A stretch of DNA of 61,625 bases from an uncultured Lachnospiraceae bacterium (GTDB taxonomy: Bacteria > Bacillota > Clostridia > Lachnospirales > Lachnospiraceae). Within the stretch, counting starts at the first letter, position 1. Every line of letters begins with the position of its first letter. Made by a program: the position numbers and the translations under genes. Of this stretch, positions 30,731 to 39,023 are shown piece by piece. The notes under the pieces were generated by a model. That model was not told the DNA's origin. It was given only the letters and a program-made list of their open reading frames with translations, and ran no database searches. Location of the stretch: contig CATOJE010000011.1 of NCBI GenBank assembly GCA_951800145.1, positions 1 to 61,625 on the forward strand, in the 5' to 3' direction.

Positions 30731-31300
30731 TCACTGATAGTAGACAACCATCAGATAATTCCCTGTATGGATGGTATCGCCCTTCAGCTGATTAATCCGC
30801 TTTAGCTCCTCTACATACCCCTGGATATCCATGGGGCTTCTATCGGCATAGCGGGAAGCGATGCTCCACAGGCTGTCCCCGTTTTCCACCTGAATACTGG
30901 TGTAGCGGGGGCTGGGCCTGGCAACTTTCTCTTGGCCATCCTCCTCCTCCCTGCCTTGAGCACTATTCAGAATCCTGTCTTGCACGCTACTCTGAATTAT
31001 CTCCTTCTCCCCTTGTGTCTCTCTCTCCCATATTCCTCCGGAGATCTGAAAGGTGTCGGCAAAGGCATTTATCATATCGTTCCCGGTGTGAATGCTAAAC
31101 AATACCACTGCCGCGATAGCCAAACATATGTTCTTGCACACCTGTAAACGGCGCAAACGGCGCTGCTCTTCTGCCTTCTGTTCCCGTGCTAATATGATGG
31201 TAATGGCATTGGCCAGCTTATTCCCCTCATCCTCTCTCCTGCATTCCCTGCCATCCCCGTCTCTGGCGCTTACAATCCCTCTCTGAACACGCTCTGTCAT
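30731..31300 (-). CDS. LysM protein, YneA-like SOS cell-division suppressor
   Basis: This 189-residue protein has a cytoplasmic charged N-terminus (MTERVQRGIVSARDGDGREC), one membrane helix (ICLAIAAVVLFSIHTG, about 62-77) and a C-terminal LysM domain (YTSIQVENGDSLWSIASRYA). I chose ATG 31300 with GGGGGAGGAG before it. It is divergent from lexA over three LexA boxes, the same arrangement as yneA-lexA in Bacillus, where YneA blocks division during the SOS response. The function is inferred from this layout. Confidence 0.8.
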   Translation of the reverse strand: MTERVQRGIVSARDGDGRECRREDEGNKLANAITIILAREQKAEEQRRLRRLQVCKNICLAIAAVVLFSIHTGNDMINAFADTFQISGGIWERETQGEKEIIQSSVQDRILNSAQGREEEDGQEKVARPSPRYTSIQVENGDSLWSIASRYADRSPMDIQGYVEELKRINQLKGDTIHTGNYLMVVYYQ

Positions 31301-31354
31301 ATAGCTCCTCCCCCTTCCCAGTGTAGACCGCTTGTGTTTACAAATAATCATTTC

Positions 31355-31438
31355 GAACATTTGTTCTGAATTAATCCCATAATACCATTCGAACATATGT
31401 TTGTCAATAGTGACTTTCCCTTTTTCGAACAAAAGTTT
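31355..31438. promoter_or_regulatory. Three LexA boxes between the LysM gene and lexA
   Basis: GAACATTTGTTC (31355-31366), GAACATATGTTT (31391-31402) and GAACAAAAGTTT (31427-31438) match the Gram-positive LexA (Cheo) box pattern GAAC-N4-GTTC or a one-base variant. They are 36 bp apart each, so they lie on similar helical faces, and they should repress both divergent genes. Confidence 0.9.
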
Positions 31439-31576
31439 GTTTTTTATTTGCAATTTCCTGGAATCTGTGTTATCATTATGGTAACTTTTAAAGCTAGTGT
31501 CTTGACTGGGTTATATCTGGCAAAACTAGGATTCAGGATACTTCAGAATATTCCGAATAATCCACGGAGGGTTTAT

Positions 31577-32191
31577 ATGTCACAGGAAAGAATTTCTGCC
31601 AAGCAGCAGGAAATTTTAGAATATGTTAAGGAAGCGATTTTAAAGAAAGGATTTCCGCCTACCGTCCGCGAGATCTGCGAGGCGGTTCATCTAAAGTCCA
31701 CCTCATCGGTTCACTCTCACCTGGAAACCCTGGAGGAGAGAGGCTATATCCGCCGGGATCCTGCTAAGAACCGGTCCATCGAAATCCTGGACGACTGTTT
31801 TAACCTGACCCGCCGGGAGCTGGTTAATGTTCCCCTGGTAGGCGCGGTAGCTGCCGGTCAGCCCATCCTGGCTCAGGAGAATATCGAAAATTATTTCCCC
31901 ATCCCGGCTGAGATGCTCCCCAACCAGGAGACCTTTATGCTGCGGGTAAAGGGGGAAAGCATGATTAATGCAGGGATCTGCGATGGCGACCACATCATCG
32001 TAGCCAGACAGGAGAATGCAGAGAATGGCGATATTGTAGTGGCTCTGCTAGAGGATTCCGCCACAGTGAAGCGGTTTTATAAGGAGAGTCATCAGATTCG
32101 CCTTCAGCCGGAGAATGACTCCATGGAGCCCATTTACTCCACAGATGTCCATATTCTCGGGAAGGTCATTGGTTTAATCCGCTTAATGTAA
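31577..32191 (+). CDS. lexA: SOS repressor LexA
   Basis: This 204-residue protein begins MSQERISAKQQEILEYVKEA with a winged-helix DNA-binding domain (TVREICEAVHLKSTSSVHSH). It has the self-cleavage site VGAVAAGQP, the catalytic Ser in VKGESMINAG and the Lys in DSATVKRFYKE. RecA-stimulated autocleavage relieves repression. I chose ATG 31577, with GGAGGG upstream, over the in-frame start at 31397, which would cross the LexA boxes. Confidence 0.95.
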   Translation: MSQERISAKQQEILEYVKEAILKKGFPPTVREICEAVHLKSTSSVHSHLETLEERGYIRRDPAKNRSIEILDDCFNLTRRELVNVPLVGAVAAGQPILAQENIENYFPIPAEMLPNQETFMLRVKGESMINAGICDGDHIIVARQENAENGDIVVALLEDSATVKRFYKESHQIRLQPENDSMEPIYSTDVHILGKVIGLIRLM

Positions 32192-32214
32192 TGCAGCCAA
32201 ATGTAATGATACCA

Positions 32215-32303
32215 GGGTCAAAAGACCTTTTGACCCCAACATCATGTAATACAGACAAAAAGCCAATTCCACACCGTTAAATCACGGTATAGAATTGGCT
32301 TTT
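32215..32303. terminator. Convergent terminators between lexA and rsfS
   Basis: GGGTCAAAA (32215-32223) pairs with TTTTGACCC (32228-32236). A second stem AAAAAGCCAATTC (32257-32269) pairs with GAATTGGCTTTT (32292-32303), usable from both strands. Confidence 0.82.
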
Positions 32304-32306
32304 AAA

Positions 32307-32660
32307 TTACAGCTCGGTTATATCCACGATGGTCTTTCCATCTCTCCAGATCCGTTCCAGATCATAGAACAGCCGGTCTTCCTTGCAGAATACATGGACG
32401 ATAATATCTTTATAGTCCATCAGGATCCAGTTGGCAGTCTGGTAGCCCTCGATCTGCTTTACCTCATATCCGGCCTTTCCCAGGGATTCCTCCACCTGAT
32501 CCGCCATAGCCTTCACTTGATTTGGATTGCTGCCATTGGCGATGATAAAATAATCCGCCAGGACCGATATTTCCTGAATGTCAATAATCTGGATATTTTC
32601 ACCCTTTTTCTCTTCCAGGGCGGCAAACGCCAGCTTTACCATTTCTTTCGAATGATTCAT
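32307..32660 (-). CDS. rsfS: Ribosomal silencing factor RsfS
   Basis: This 117-residue protein contains the RsfS/DUF143 core IQEISVLADYFIIANGSN and GYQTANWILMDYKDIIVHVF. It binds ribosomal protein L14 on the 50S subunit and blocks subunit joining when nutrients are poor. It is the last gene of the run that starts at rplU. Length is typical. Confidence 0.93.
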   Translation of the reverse strand: MNHSKEMVKLAFAALEEKKGENIQIIDIQEISVLADYFIIANGSNPNQVKAMADQVEESLGKAGYEVKQIEGYQTANWILMDYKDIIVHVFCKEDRLFYDLERIWRDGKTIVDITEL

Positions 32661-32670
32661 ACGCTCCTCC

Positions 32671-33282
32671 TTAATTCTTGGGTAACTTCAGCACATTCTT
32701 CTGGTGCAATTCCTGATAGTATTCAAAAGCCTTTAAAGTGATCGGGTCAATGCTCCCTGACTTCCGATCCAGATATTCTATGGTGCCCTTTAAGATCTCG
32801 TACATGGTCTCATCCAGATCCTCATAGGCCAGGGAACGCATTCTGGGAAGATTCTCCGCCTTATTCCGTCTTGGCTCAATATAATCCGCAATATAAACGA
32901 TTTTCTCCAGCAAGGTCATATCCGGCTTCCCTGTAGTGTGATAAAGGATGGCAGAAAGGATTTCCGGATCGCGGATCCCATACTTATGCTTCGCCAGCCA
33001 CGCCCCATAATTTGCGTGGAGAACCGCCGGCGCCTCTTCCTCCTCCGGAGTGACAAGGATCCCATGCTTCTTACACTTTTTCAAGATAATATCGTCCGAA
33101 TACCGCTTCCCGCAGTCATGGAGCAGTCCGGCCAGCTCCGCCTGCTCCAGGTCGCACCCAAAGCGCATGGCCAGACTCATGCAGGTAAAGGAGACGCTTA
33201 AGGAATGCTCATAGCGCATGGGATCCAGCTTCGTCTCCAGGTTCTTCCGATAAGATAAAATTAAATTATATGCTTCTGTCAT
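32671..33282 (-). CDS. yqeK: HD-domain Ap4A hydrolase YqeK
   Basis: This 203-residue protein begins MTEAYNLILSYRKNLETKLD and has the HD metal motif LLHDCGKRYSDD with the second histidine region HANYGAWLAKHK. YqeK proteins cleave diadenosine tetraphosphate symmetrically. Its ATG overlaps the nadD stop by four bases (ATGA), so I chose 33282 over the longer frame. It lies between nadD and rsfS as usual in Firmicutes. Confidence 0.92.
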   Translation of the reverse strand: MTEAYNLILSYRKNLETKLDPMRYEHSLSVSFTCMSLAMRFGCDLEQAELAGLLHDCGKRYSDDIILKKCKKHGILVTPEEEEAPAVLHANYGAWLAKHKYGIRDPEILSAILYHTTGKPDMTLLEKIVYIADYIEPRRNKAENLPRMRSLAYEDLDETMYEILKGTIEYLDRKSGSIDPITLKAFEYYQELHQKNVLKLPKN

Positions 33283-33947
33283 GCTTCCATCCCTTCTATC
33301 CCTGGCGCAGACGGGCAAGAAGCTCCCCCGTCTGAATTACTATCTTGATACAGCCCATGCTCGCAAATATACTCCCAGACCGCCCGGGGAACATAGGCTT
33401 CTGCTGATTTCCCTTCTCCCGTCAGCCTTCGTATCTCCTCGGAAGACACATCCATCTCAGGGCTGTGAAGCTGGTAAATCCGGGCCTGATATTTCCTGGT
33501 GAGATACTGGATCTGCTGAGCCAGGCTGGGATGGTCCGGATCGTATTCCCGGCATGCCGCAAGAATAGCCGTATTTGCCATAATCTGTTCCGGGTGATAC
33601 CACTGCTCGATCTCGTACAGGGAATCTGCGCCCAGGATAAAGTAAAATTCGTGCTCTGGATAAGCCTCCTGCAAAAGCGCCAGGGTCTGTGCTGTATAGG
33701 TATTGCCCGGGCGGCGGATCTCAAAATCAGAGAAAATCAGGCCATCCTCATGGGCCAGAGCCAGCTTTACCATATCGCACCGCGTATCCGCCTCTGAGAC
33801 CCTGTGATCCCTTTTATGAGGCGGCTGCCCGGAGGGCATGTACCAGATCTGGCTCAAATTATATTCTGTTTTCGCCTGCCTGCCGATTAGCAGATGGCCC
33901 TTGTGGATGGGATCAAAGGTTCCCCCCATAATTCCAATTCTGGCCAT
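33279..33947 (-). CDS. nadD: Nicotinate-nucleotide adenylyltransferase
   Basis: This 222-residue protein begins MARIGIMGGTFDPIHKGHLL, with the nucleotidyltransferase motif GGTFDPIHxGH, and has DVSSEEIRR near the end, matching ISSTxIR. It makes nicotinate adenine dinucleotide from nicotinate mononucleotide and ATP in NAD synthesis. It is coupled to yqeK by a 4-bp overlap. Confidence 0.95.
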   Translation of the reverse strand: MARIGIMGGTFDPIHKGHLLIGRQAKTEYNLSQIWYMPSGQPPHKRDHRVSEADTRCDMVKLALAHEDGLIFSDFEIRRPGNTYTAQTLALLQEAYPEHEFYFILGADSLYEIEQWYHPEQIMANTAILAACREYDPDHPSLAQQIQYLTRKYQARIYQLHSPEMDVSSEEIRRLTGEGKSAEAYVPRAVWEYICEHGLYQDSNSDGGASCPSAPGIEGMEA

Positions 33948-33968
33948 GTATGATCCTCTCCTAACTCC

Positions 33969-34262
33969 TTAAGGAAGCTTAATTTTCCGCTTCGCCTCAT
34001 CCCTTGCCGGGCGGTAAAGAACGATCCTTCTCCCGATTACCTGCACCAGCTGGGAGCGGGTCCGCTCAGCCAGCATCTCCCCCACAGACCCTCCCTCATC
34101 CAGGCAATTCTTCAAAACCGTAATTTTCACTAGCTCCCTGGCGTCCAATGCCTCATTCACAGCCTCTGTGATCTCCGGCGTCAGGCCGGATTTCCCGATC
34201 TGGAAGATAGGCTCCAGATTCATCGCCAATCCCTTTAAATAGGATCTTTGCTTGCTTGTCAT
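33969..34262 (-). CDS. yhbY: YhbY-type CRM-domain RNA-binding protein
   Basis: This 97-residue protein is a single CRM domain: MTSKQRSYLKGLAMNLEPIF, then GKSGLTPEITEAVNEALDAR and LVKITVLKNC, with the GxxG loop replaced near GKSG. YhbY binds pre-50S particles and aids ribosome assembly. It lies between obgE and nadD in the standard order. Confidence 0.93.
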   Translation of the reverse strand: MTSKQRSYLKGLAMNLEPIFQIGKSGLTPEITEAVNEALDARELVKITVLKNCLDEGGSVGEMLAERTRSQLVQVIGRRIVLYRPARDEAKRKIKLP

Positions 34263-34320
34263 TGTCTTGCTCCTTCCCGCAGCCAGAGGCTGCGGCCTTC
34301 TCTGTATTCAATCTCCCGCA

Positions 34321-35613
34321 TCACTTATAGTAATCGAAGGCCAGTCCATACATGCGGACCGTGTCCCCCTCCTGAATCCCTGCCTGCTCCAGTTGCTCCA
34401 GCACTCCATTCTCCTTTAAAAAACGCTGGAAGAACTCAAAGCCCTTTTCAGACTCCAGGTTCGTATATCCTAACATCTTTTCGATCCGCGGGCCTTCCAC
34501 CACATATATGCCCTCCTCTGTTTTCTCCACCGTATAGGGAAGATTCGGATCCGTCTGGATAGAGGACAGGTCAAACTCCCTCTGAAACATCAAAGGCTCC
34601 GGGGCCGCTGTTTTTAACAACTCATTTACATAGGATAAAAGCTCCTTCACCCCCTGGCCGCTTACAGCTGAGATGGGGAATACCTGGATATTCTCCGGCT
34701 CAAATTCCCTTTTCAGCTTCTCAACAGGGTCCGGATGCTCCTCATCCACATAGATGGCGTCGATTTTATTAGCTGCAATCACCTGGGGCTTCTGGGATAA
34801 GGAGGGCTCGTAGGCCGCCAGCTCCTGATTAATGGCGCGGATATCCTGGATGGGATCCCTCCCCTCTGTGGAGGCCGCGTCCACCATATGGATCAGCACC
34901 CTGGTCCGCTCAATGTGGCGCAGGAAATCATGGCCCAGCCCCACACCCTGGGAAGCGCCCTCAATCAGTCCCGGAATATCCGCCATCACAAAGCCAACCC
35001 CGTCCCCCAGCTCCACCACGCCCAGATGGGGATTCAAGGTAGTAAAATGATAATTGGCAATCTTAGGCCTGGCATTGCTCACACGGGAAAGAAGGGTGGA
35101 CTTTCCTACATTTGGGAATCCCACCAGCCCCACGTCTGCGATCACCTTCAGCTCCAGCTGGACCCAAAGCTCCTGGGAAGGCTGCCCTGGCTGGGCATAC
35201 TTTGGCGCCTGCATGGTGGAGGTGGCAAAATGCATATTCCCCAGGCCGCCCTTCCCGCCCTTCAGGATGACCTCCCGCCGGTTCTCACCAGACATATCGG
35301 CGATTACCTTTCCGCTGTCAAAATCCCGGATCACCGTGCCCTCAGGCACCTTGATCACCAGATCCTCTCCATCTGCCCCATGGCACCGGCGCTTTCCGCC
35401 TTCCTTGCCGCTGCCGGCCACATACTTTCTCACATGGCGGAAATCAGAGAGCGTATTTAAGCCATCCTCCACCTGGAAGATGATATCCCCGCCCCTGCCG
35501 CCGTCCCCGCCGTCCGGCCCGCCTGCAGGTACATATAATTCACGCCGGAAGGAAACATGGCCGTCCCCGCCTTTCCCCGACTTGATAAAAACTTTGGCTC
35601 TGTCACAAAACAC
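34321..35613 (-). CDS. obgE: GTPase ObgE/CgtA
   Basis: This protein of about 430 residues has an N-terminal Obg fold rich in Gly (FIKSGKGGDGHVSFRRE), the GTPase motifs GFPNVGKST (G1), DIPGLIEGA (G3) and NKID (G4), and a C-terminal OCT domain (YTNLESEKGFEFFQRFL). It acts in 50S assembly and stress control. The family starts MFxDxxxVxVxxG, so I favour GTG 35613 over GTG 35637; neither has an ideal ribosome site. Confidence 0.94.
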   Translation of the reverse strand: MFCDRAKVFIKSGKGGDGHVSFRRELYVPAGGPDGGDGGRGGDIIFQVEDGLNTLSDFRHVRKYVAGSGKEGGKRRCHGADGEDLVIKVPEGTVIRDFDSGKVIADMSGENRREVILKGGKGGLGNMHFATSTMQAPKYAQPGQPSQELWVQLELKVIADVGLVGFPNVGKSTLLSRVSNARPKIANYHFTTLNPHLGVVELGDGVGFVMADIPGLIEGASQGVGLGHDFLRHIERTRVLIHMVDAASTEGRDPIQDIRAINQELAAYEPSLSQKPQVIAANKIDAIYVDEEHPDPVEKLKREFEPENIQVFPISAVSGQGVKELLSYVNELLKTAAPEPLMFQREFDLSSIQTDPNLPYTVEKTEEGIYVVEGPRIEKMLGYTNLESEKGFEFFQRFLKENGVLEQLEQAGIQEGDTVRMYGLAFDYYK

Positions 35614-35689
35614 CCTGCGCACCACACCTTTCTGCACGTATCATTCAAGAAGGGCTCCATACTATAAGTATGAAGCCCTGTCCGGTTCA

Positions 35690-35971
35690 TTATTCATTGA
35701 TCACTCTGGGATAAACAGAAACCTGCTTCTTGTCTCTGCCCTTCCGCTCAAACCTTACCACGCCGTCAACCAGGGCGAACAGGGTGTCGTCCCCGCCTCT
35801 TCCCACGTTGTTGCCAGGATGGATCTTGGTTCCTCTCTGACGATACAGGACATTCCCTGCCAGAACGAACTGTCCGTCCGCCCTCTTCGCCCCAAGACGC
35901 TTTGCCTCAGAATCACGGCCATTCTTGGTGGAACCAACACCTTTCTTATGCGCAAATAACTGAAGGTTCAT
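35690..35971 (-). CDS. rpmA: 50S ribosomal protein L27
   Basis: This 93-residue protein begins [20 protein letters not shown]. The short extension ending LQLFA before HKKG is the Firmicutes form that the protease Prp must remove before L27 can work at the peptidyl-transferase centre. Prp is encoded three bases or so upstream. I prefer ATG 35971 to ATG 35980. Confidence 0.95.
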   Translation of the reverse strand: MNLQLFAHKKGVGSTKNGRDSEAKRLGAKRADGQFVLAGNVLYRQRGTKIHPGNNVGRGGDDTLFALVDGVVRFERKGRDKKQVSVYPRVINE

Positions 35972-35983
35972 GCTAAACATCTC

Positions 35984-36313
35984 TTACACCTCCTTAACTT
36001 CAATCGCAATGTATTCATTTCCATAGGACTCCTGAATCTGAGTCAGCCCCAGCACAAGGGAATCCATCAAAAGCCTCGACTCCCTGCTGACCTCCCCGGT
36101 GAAGTGAAAGGAAAATCCGCCGCTCTCCTCATCCACCTCCCCGCGAAAGGGATCATGGGTGAAGCTTTCCACGGAATTCGCCATGTTCAGCGTCAGAGCG
36201 GAGACTGCGGCGCAGATAATGTCGCGCCCCTCCGCATCAAACCCTGCATGGCCTCTGCACTCCAGACCAGTGGTCTGCTTATGGGAATCCTGAAATACGG
36301 TAACACAAATCAT
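35984..36313 (-). CDS. prp: Ribosomal processing cysteine protease Prp
   Basis: This 109-residue protein has the Prp/DUF464 active-site pair: His in ECRGHAGFD and Cys in GRDIICAAVSAL. It cleaves the N-terminal extension of L27, encoded just downstream. It lies between rplU and rpmA as in other Firmicutes. Confidence 0.95.
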   Translation of the reverse strand: MICVTVFQDSHKQTTGLECRGHAGFDAEGRDIICAAVSALTLNMANSVESFTHDPFRGEVDEESGGFSFHFTGEVSRESRLLMDSLVLGLTQIQESYGNEYIAIEVKEV

Positions 36314-36315
36314 AA

Positions 36316-36624
36316 TTAAGCGTTGATTGATTCAATCTTCACTTCTGTGAAAAGCTGTCTGTGGCCGTTCTTCTTGTGGTATCCGGTTTTTCTCTTATAC
36401 TTGTAGACAATCACCTTCTTGCTCTTGCCTTCCTTTACCACGGACGCAGTGACCGTCGCTCCCTCTACGGTGGGGCAGCCTACTGTCAACTCCCCGTTGC
36501 TTACAGCCAATACCTGATCGAAGGTAACGGTTTCGCCAGCTTCCACGCCCAGCTTTTCTACCTTAATGATATCGCCCTCAGCTACCTTGTACTGCTTTCC
36601 GCCTGTTGCAATAATCGCGTACAT
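36316..36624 (-). CDS. rplU: 50S ribosomal protein L21
   Basis: This 102-residue protein begins [20 protein letters not shown] and ends with the conserved [28 protein letters not shown] precedes ATG 36624; the longer frame to 36672 would run through the leader. It is the first gene of the ribosome/Obg cluster. Confidence 0.96.
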   Translation of the reverse strand: MYAIIATGGKQYKVAEGDIIKVEKLGVEAGETVTFDQVLAVSNGELTVGCPTVEGATVTASVVKEGKSKKVIVYKYKRKTGYHKKNGHRQLFTEVKIESINA

Positions 36625-36773
36625 TCTTAAGGACCTCCTATTATCATTACTCGCCAATTTCGGTGTCTGCACTGCAGCTCTTTTTTGTCCTGCTGCTTAA
36701 GCAATCAGCCGGTACTATAACCTCATTGTGCGGCATACCTGTGTATCATAGCATGGCTGGATTTTATTGTCAA
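36625..36773 (-). promoter_or_regulatory. rplU promoter and leader (possible L21 leader)
   Basis: On the minus strand TTGACA (36773-36768) and TATGAT (36750-36745) are 17 bp apart. The transcript then has a leader of about 115 nt before the rplU ATG. Firmicutes have an L21-binding leader RNA at this place; I can see the location and length but not verify the fold. Confidence 0.7.
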
Positions 36774-36798
36774 CCTTTTTTACTTATTTTCGACGATT

Positions 36799-37434
36799 TT
36801 ATTTATTCTTCCATGCCTGCTTCGCCTGGGCGAAGGCGCGGATGATGCTCACCGCCCCGTCATGGCCCACAGCACTGCTGTTGACGCACAGATCATATCC
36901 CTTGGCGTCCCCCCACTTCTTGCTGGAATAATAATTATAATAGCTGGCCCGCTTCTTATCCGTCTTGATCATGATGTCCTTTGCCTTGGCGTCATTCACA
37001 TCATACAGCTCCTTCAGATAAGCGATCTTATCCTTCTCATCCCCGGATATAAAAACAGTGACGGTATTGGGATAGTCTGCCAGCGCATAGTCCGCACACC
37101 GTCCCACAATCACACAGGACTCCTCCGCCGCCAGCTTCTTAATGGTGTCAAACTGGGCCAGAAATACCTTGTGGTTAATGGGCATATCCATATAGGCGGA
37201 GGAATTATAGCCCATAGAATAGGTATCCATCACAAGAGAATAGAGAAAGCTGCTGGTGGGCTTCTCATCATGGGTTTCAAAAAGCTCCTCGCACAGCCCG
37301 CTGTGCTTCGCTGCCAAGGATAATAGCTCCTTATCGTAACACTTTACCCCTAATTCCTCTGCCAGCTTCATGCCGATCTTGCGGCCTGCGCTTCCGCATT
37401 GACGTCCGATAGTAATCACCAAATTTCCGTTCAT
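36799..37434 (-). CDS. Cytidylate kinase-like family protein
   Basis: This 211-residue protein begins MNGNLVITIGRQCGSAGRKI with a P-loop-like GRQxGSxGRxIG, then VIVGRCADYAL and YYNYYSSKKWGDAKGYDLCV. It belongs to the cytidylate-kinase-like group common in Clostridia, distinct from true Cmk. AAGGAG lies eight bases before ATG 37434; ATG 37440 is the alternative. The physiological substrate is unknown. Confidence 0.85.
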   Translation of the reverse strand: MNGNLVITIGRQCGSAGRKIGMKLAEELGVKCYDKELLSLAAKHSGLCEELFETHDEKPTSSFLYSLVMDTYSMGYNSSAYMDMPINHKVFLAQFDTIKKLAAEESCVIVGRCADYALADYPNTVTVFISGDEKDKIAYLKELYDVNDAKAKDIMIKTDKKRASYYNYYSSKKWGDAKGYDLCVNSSAVGHDGAVSIIRAFAQAKQAWKNK

Positions 37435-37535
37435 ATCCATGTCTCCTTTCCGGAATCTGACTTCATCATCCCTATCCCAGTGCATTCTCTGGATTAACAC
37501 TATTATACTATAAATTTCCAGAAAAGTACATCTTT

Positions 37536-38474
37536 TTATTTTCTCCTCAGTGTCTCAAGGAGATGTTCAAAATATTCTGGCAGAGGAGCCGTAAATTCCA
37601 TATAATTTCCAGTACGGGGATGGCGAAAGCCTAAAACGCCTGCGTGAAGCGTCTGGCCCTGGAGCACCGGAAAAGGGCACCTCTCCGGCCCGTAAACCCG
37701 ATCCCCCGCCAGGGGATGATGGAGCGAAGCCAGATGGACCCGGATCTGATGGGTGCGCCCAGTCTCCAGGCGGCACTCAATCCAGGTAAATTGAGGGAAG
37801 CGCTCCAGCACCTTCACATGGGTGACGGCCCGCTTTCCGTTTTTTTCATTAATGCTCATCTTCTTCCGATCCGTAGGATGGCGGCCGATGGGAGCGTCGA
37901 TTAACAGCTCCTCCTCCTTCACCACGCCGTGGACGATGGCCTGATAGCGTCTGGTAACAGAATGCTCCTTCAGCTGAGCGGCGATGGCCTGATGGGCCAT
38001 ATCATTCTTACAGGCAATAAGGACGCCGGTGGTATCCATGTCAATCCGATGGACGATACCAGGCCGCAGCACGCCGTTAATGCCGGATAAGCCTTCCCGG
38101 CAATGGTACATCAGCCCATTGACCAAGGTGCCCCTTAAATGGCCTGCTGCAGGGTGTACCACCATCCCCTTGGGCTTATTGACCAGAATCACATCCTCGT
38201 CCTCATACAGGATGTCTAAGGGGATGGGCTCCGCCAGAATCTCCGGCTCCACTGCCTCCGGGATATGGCAGCAGATGGTCTCTCCCTCCCTGACCTGGTA
38301 GCTGCTTTTCACCTGCTTCCCCTCTACAAGCACCTCACCGGATTTTAAAAGCTTCTGCAGGAAGGAGCGGGAAAGCTGGTTCATGCAGCCAGCCAGATAC
38401 CGGTCAATCCGTGTGTCCCCATCCTCCTCCGATACCACAAACTGGCAGATCAGTTCCCCCTGTTTTTCTTCCAA
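37536..38474 (-). CDS. rluD: RluD-type rRNA pseudouridine synthase
   Basis: This 312-residue protein has an N-terminal S4 domain (TRIDRYLAGCMNQLSRSFLQ) and the catalytic motif HRIDMDTTGVLI with the Asp nucleophile, then ECRLETGRTHQIRVHLA. It forms pseudouridines in 23S rRNA; exact sites are inferred from the family. It overlaps the end of lspA by 25 bp, and both follow aroB in one minus-strand run. Confidence 0.92.
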   Translation of the reverse strand: MEEKQGELICQFVVSEEDGDTRIDRYLAGCMNQLSRSFLQKLLKSGEVLVEGKQVKSSYQVREGETICCHIPEAVEPEILAEPIPLDILYEDEDVILVNKPKGMVVHPAAGHLRGTLVNGLMYHCREGLSGINGVLRPGIVHRIDMDTTGVLIACKNDMAHQAIAAQLKEHSVTRRYQAIVHGVVKEEELLIDAPIGRHPTDRKKMSINEKNGKRAVTHVKVLERFPQFTWIECRLETGRTHQIRVHLASLHHPLAGDRVYGPERCPFPVLQGQTLHAGVLGFRHPRTGNYMEFTAPLPEYFEHLLETLRRK

Positions 38475-38986
38475 TGGAACACCTCCAGCTCCTCATCCTT
38501 ATAATACCACAAGGTCAGCAAAACCATGAGAAAGGCAGCCACCGTAACATAGCAGTCCGCCACATTAAATATGGGAAAGTCAATAAGGCAAAAATAAAAA
38601 AAGTCCACCACATACTGCTGGCTCACCCGATCTGCCATATTACCCAGGGCGCCGGATAAGAGAAGGACCATGCATATTCCCAGGGGAAGATACCTCTTTG
38701 TAAAAGGCATCCGGCAGAGAGCATAAAGGACCAGGATAAAAACAGCGGCTGCCACCGCAAAAAAGAAGATCTGCTGTCCCTGAAGCATGCCAAAGGCCGC
38801 CCCCCGGTTCTCCAGGTAGCGCAGCTCGAAAACCCCCGGGATCAGTACGATCTCCGGCTGATCCTTTAAATGTGCCACAGCCAGCCCCTTAGTCCACTGG
38901 TCCAGCCAGATGAGAAGGGCTGTGCTCAGGAAAAAGGCCAGGAATCCCATGGCCTTATAGTTCGGTTGATTTAATTTTTGTTCCAT
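38450..38986 (-). CDS. lspA: Signal peptidase II (lipoprotein)
   Basis: This 178-residue membrane protein begins MEQKLNQPNYKAMGFLAFFL, has four membrane helices and the two catalytic aspartate motifs, GALGNMADRV and FPIFNVADCYV. It cleaves prolipoprotein signal peptides such as those of the lipoproteins at 8544 and 43646. I chose ATG 38986 over the longer frame. Confidence 0.94.
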   Translation of the reverse strand: MEQKLNQPNYKAMGFLAFFLSTALLIWLDQWTKGLAVAHLKDQPEIVLIPGVFELRYLENRGAAFGMLQGQQIFFFAVAAAVFILVLYALCRMPFTKRYLPLGICMVLLLSGALGNMADRVSQQYVVDFFYFCLIDFPIFNVADCYVTVAAFLMVLLTLWYYKDEELEVFHWKKNRGN

Positions 38987-39023
38987 AAATACGGTCTCAC
39001 TTCCATGGTTCTTATTATGCACA

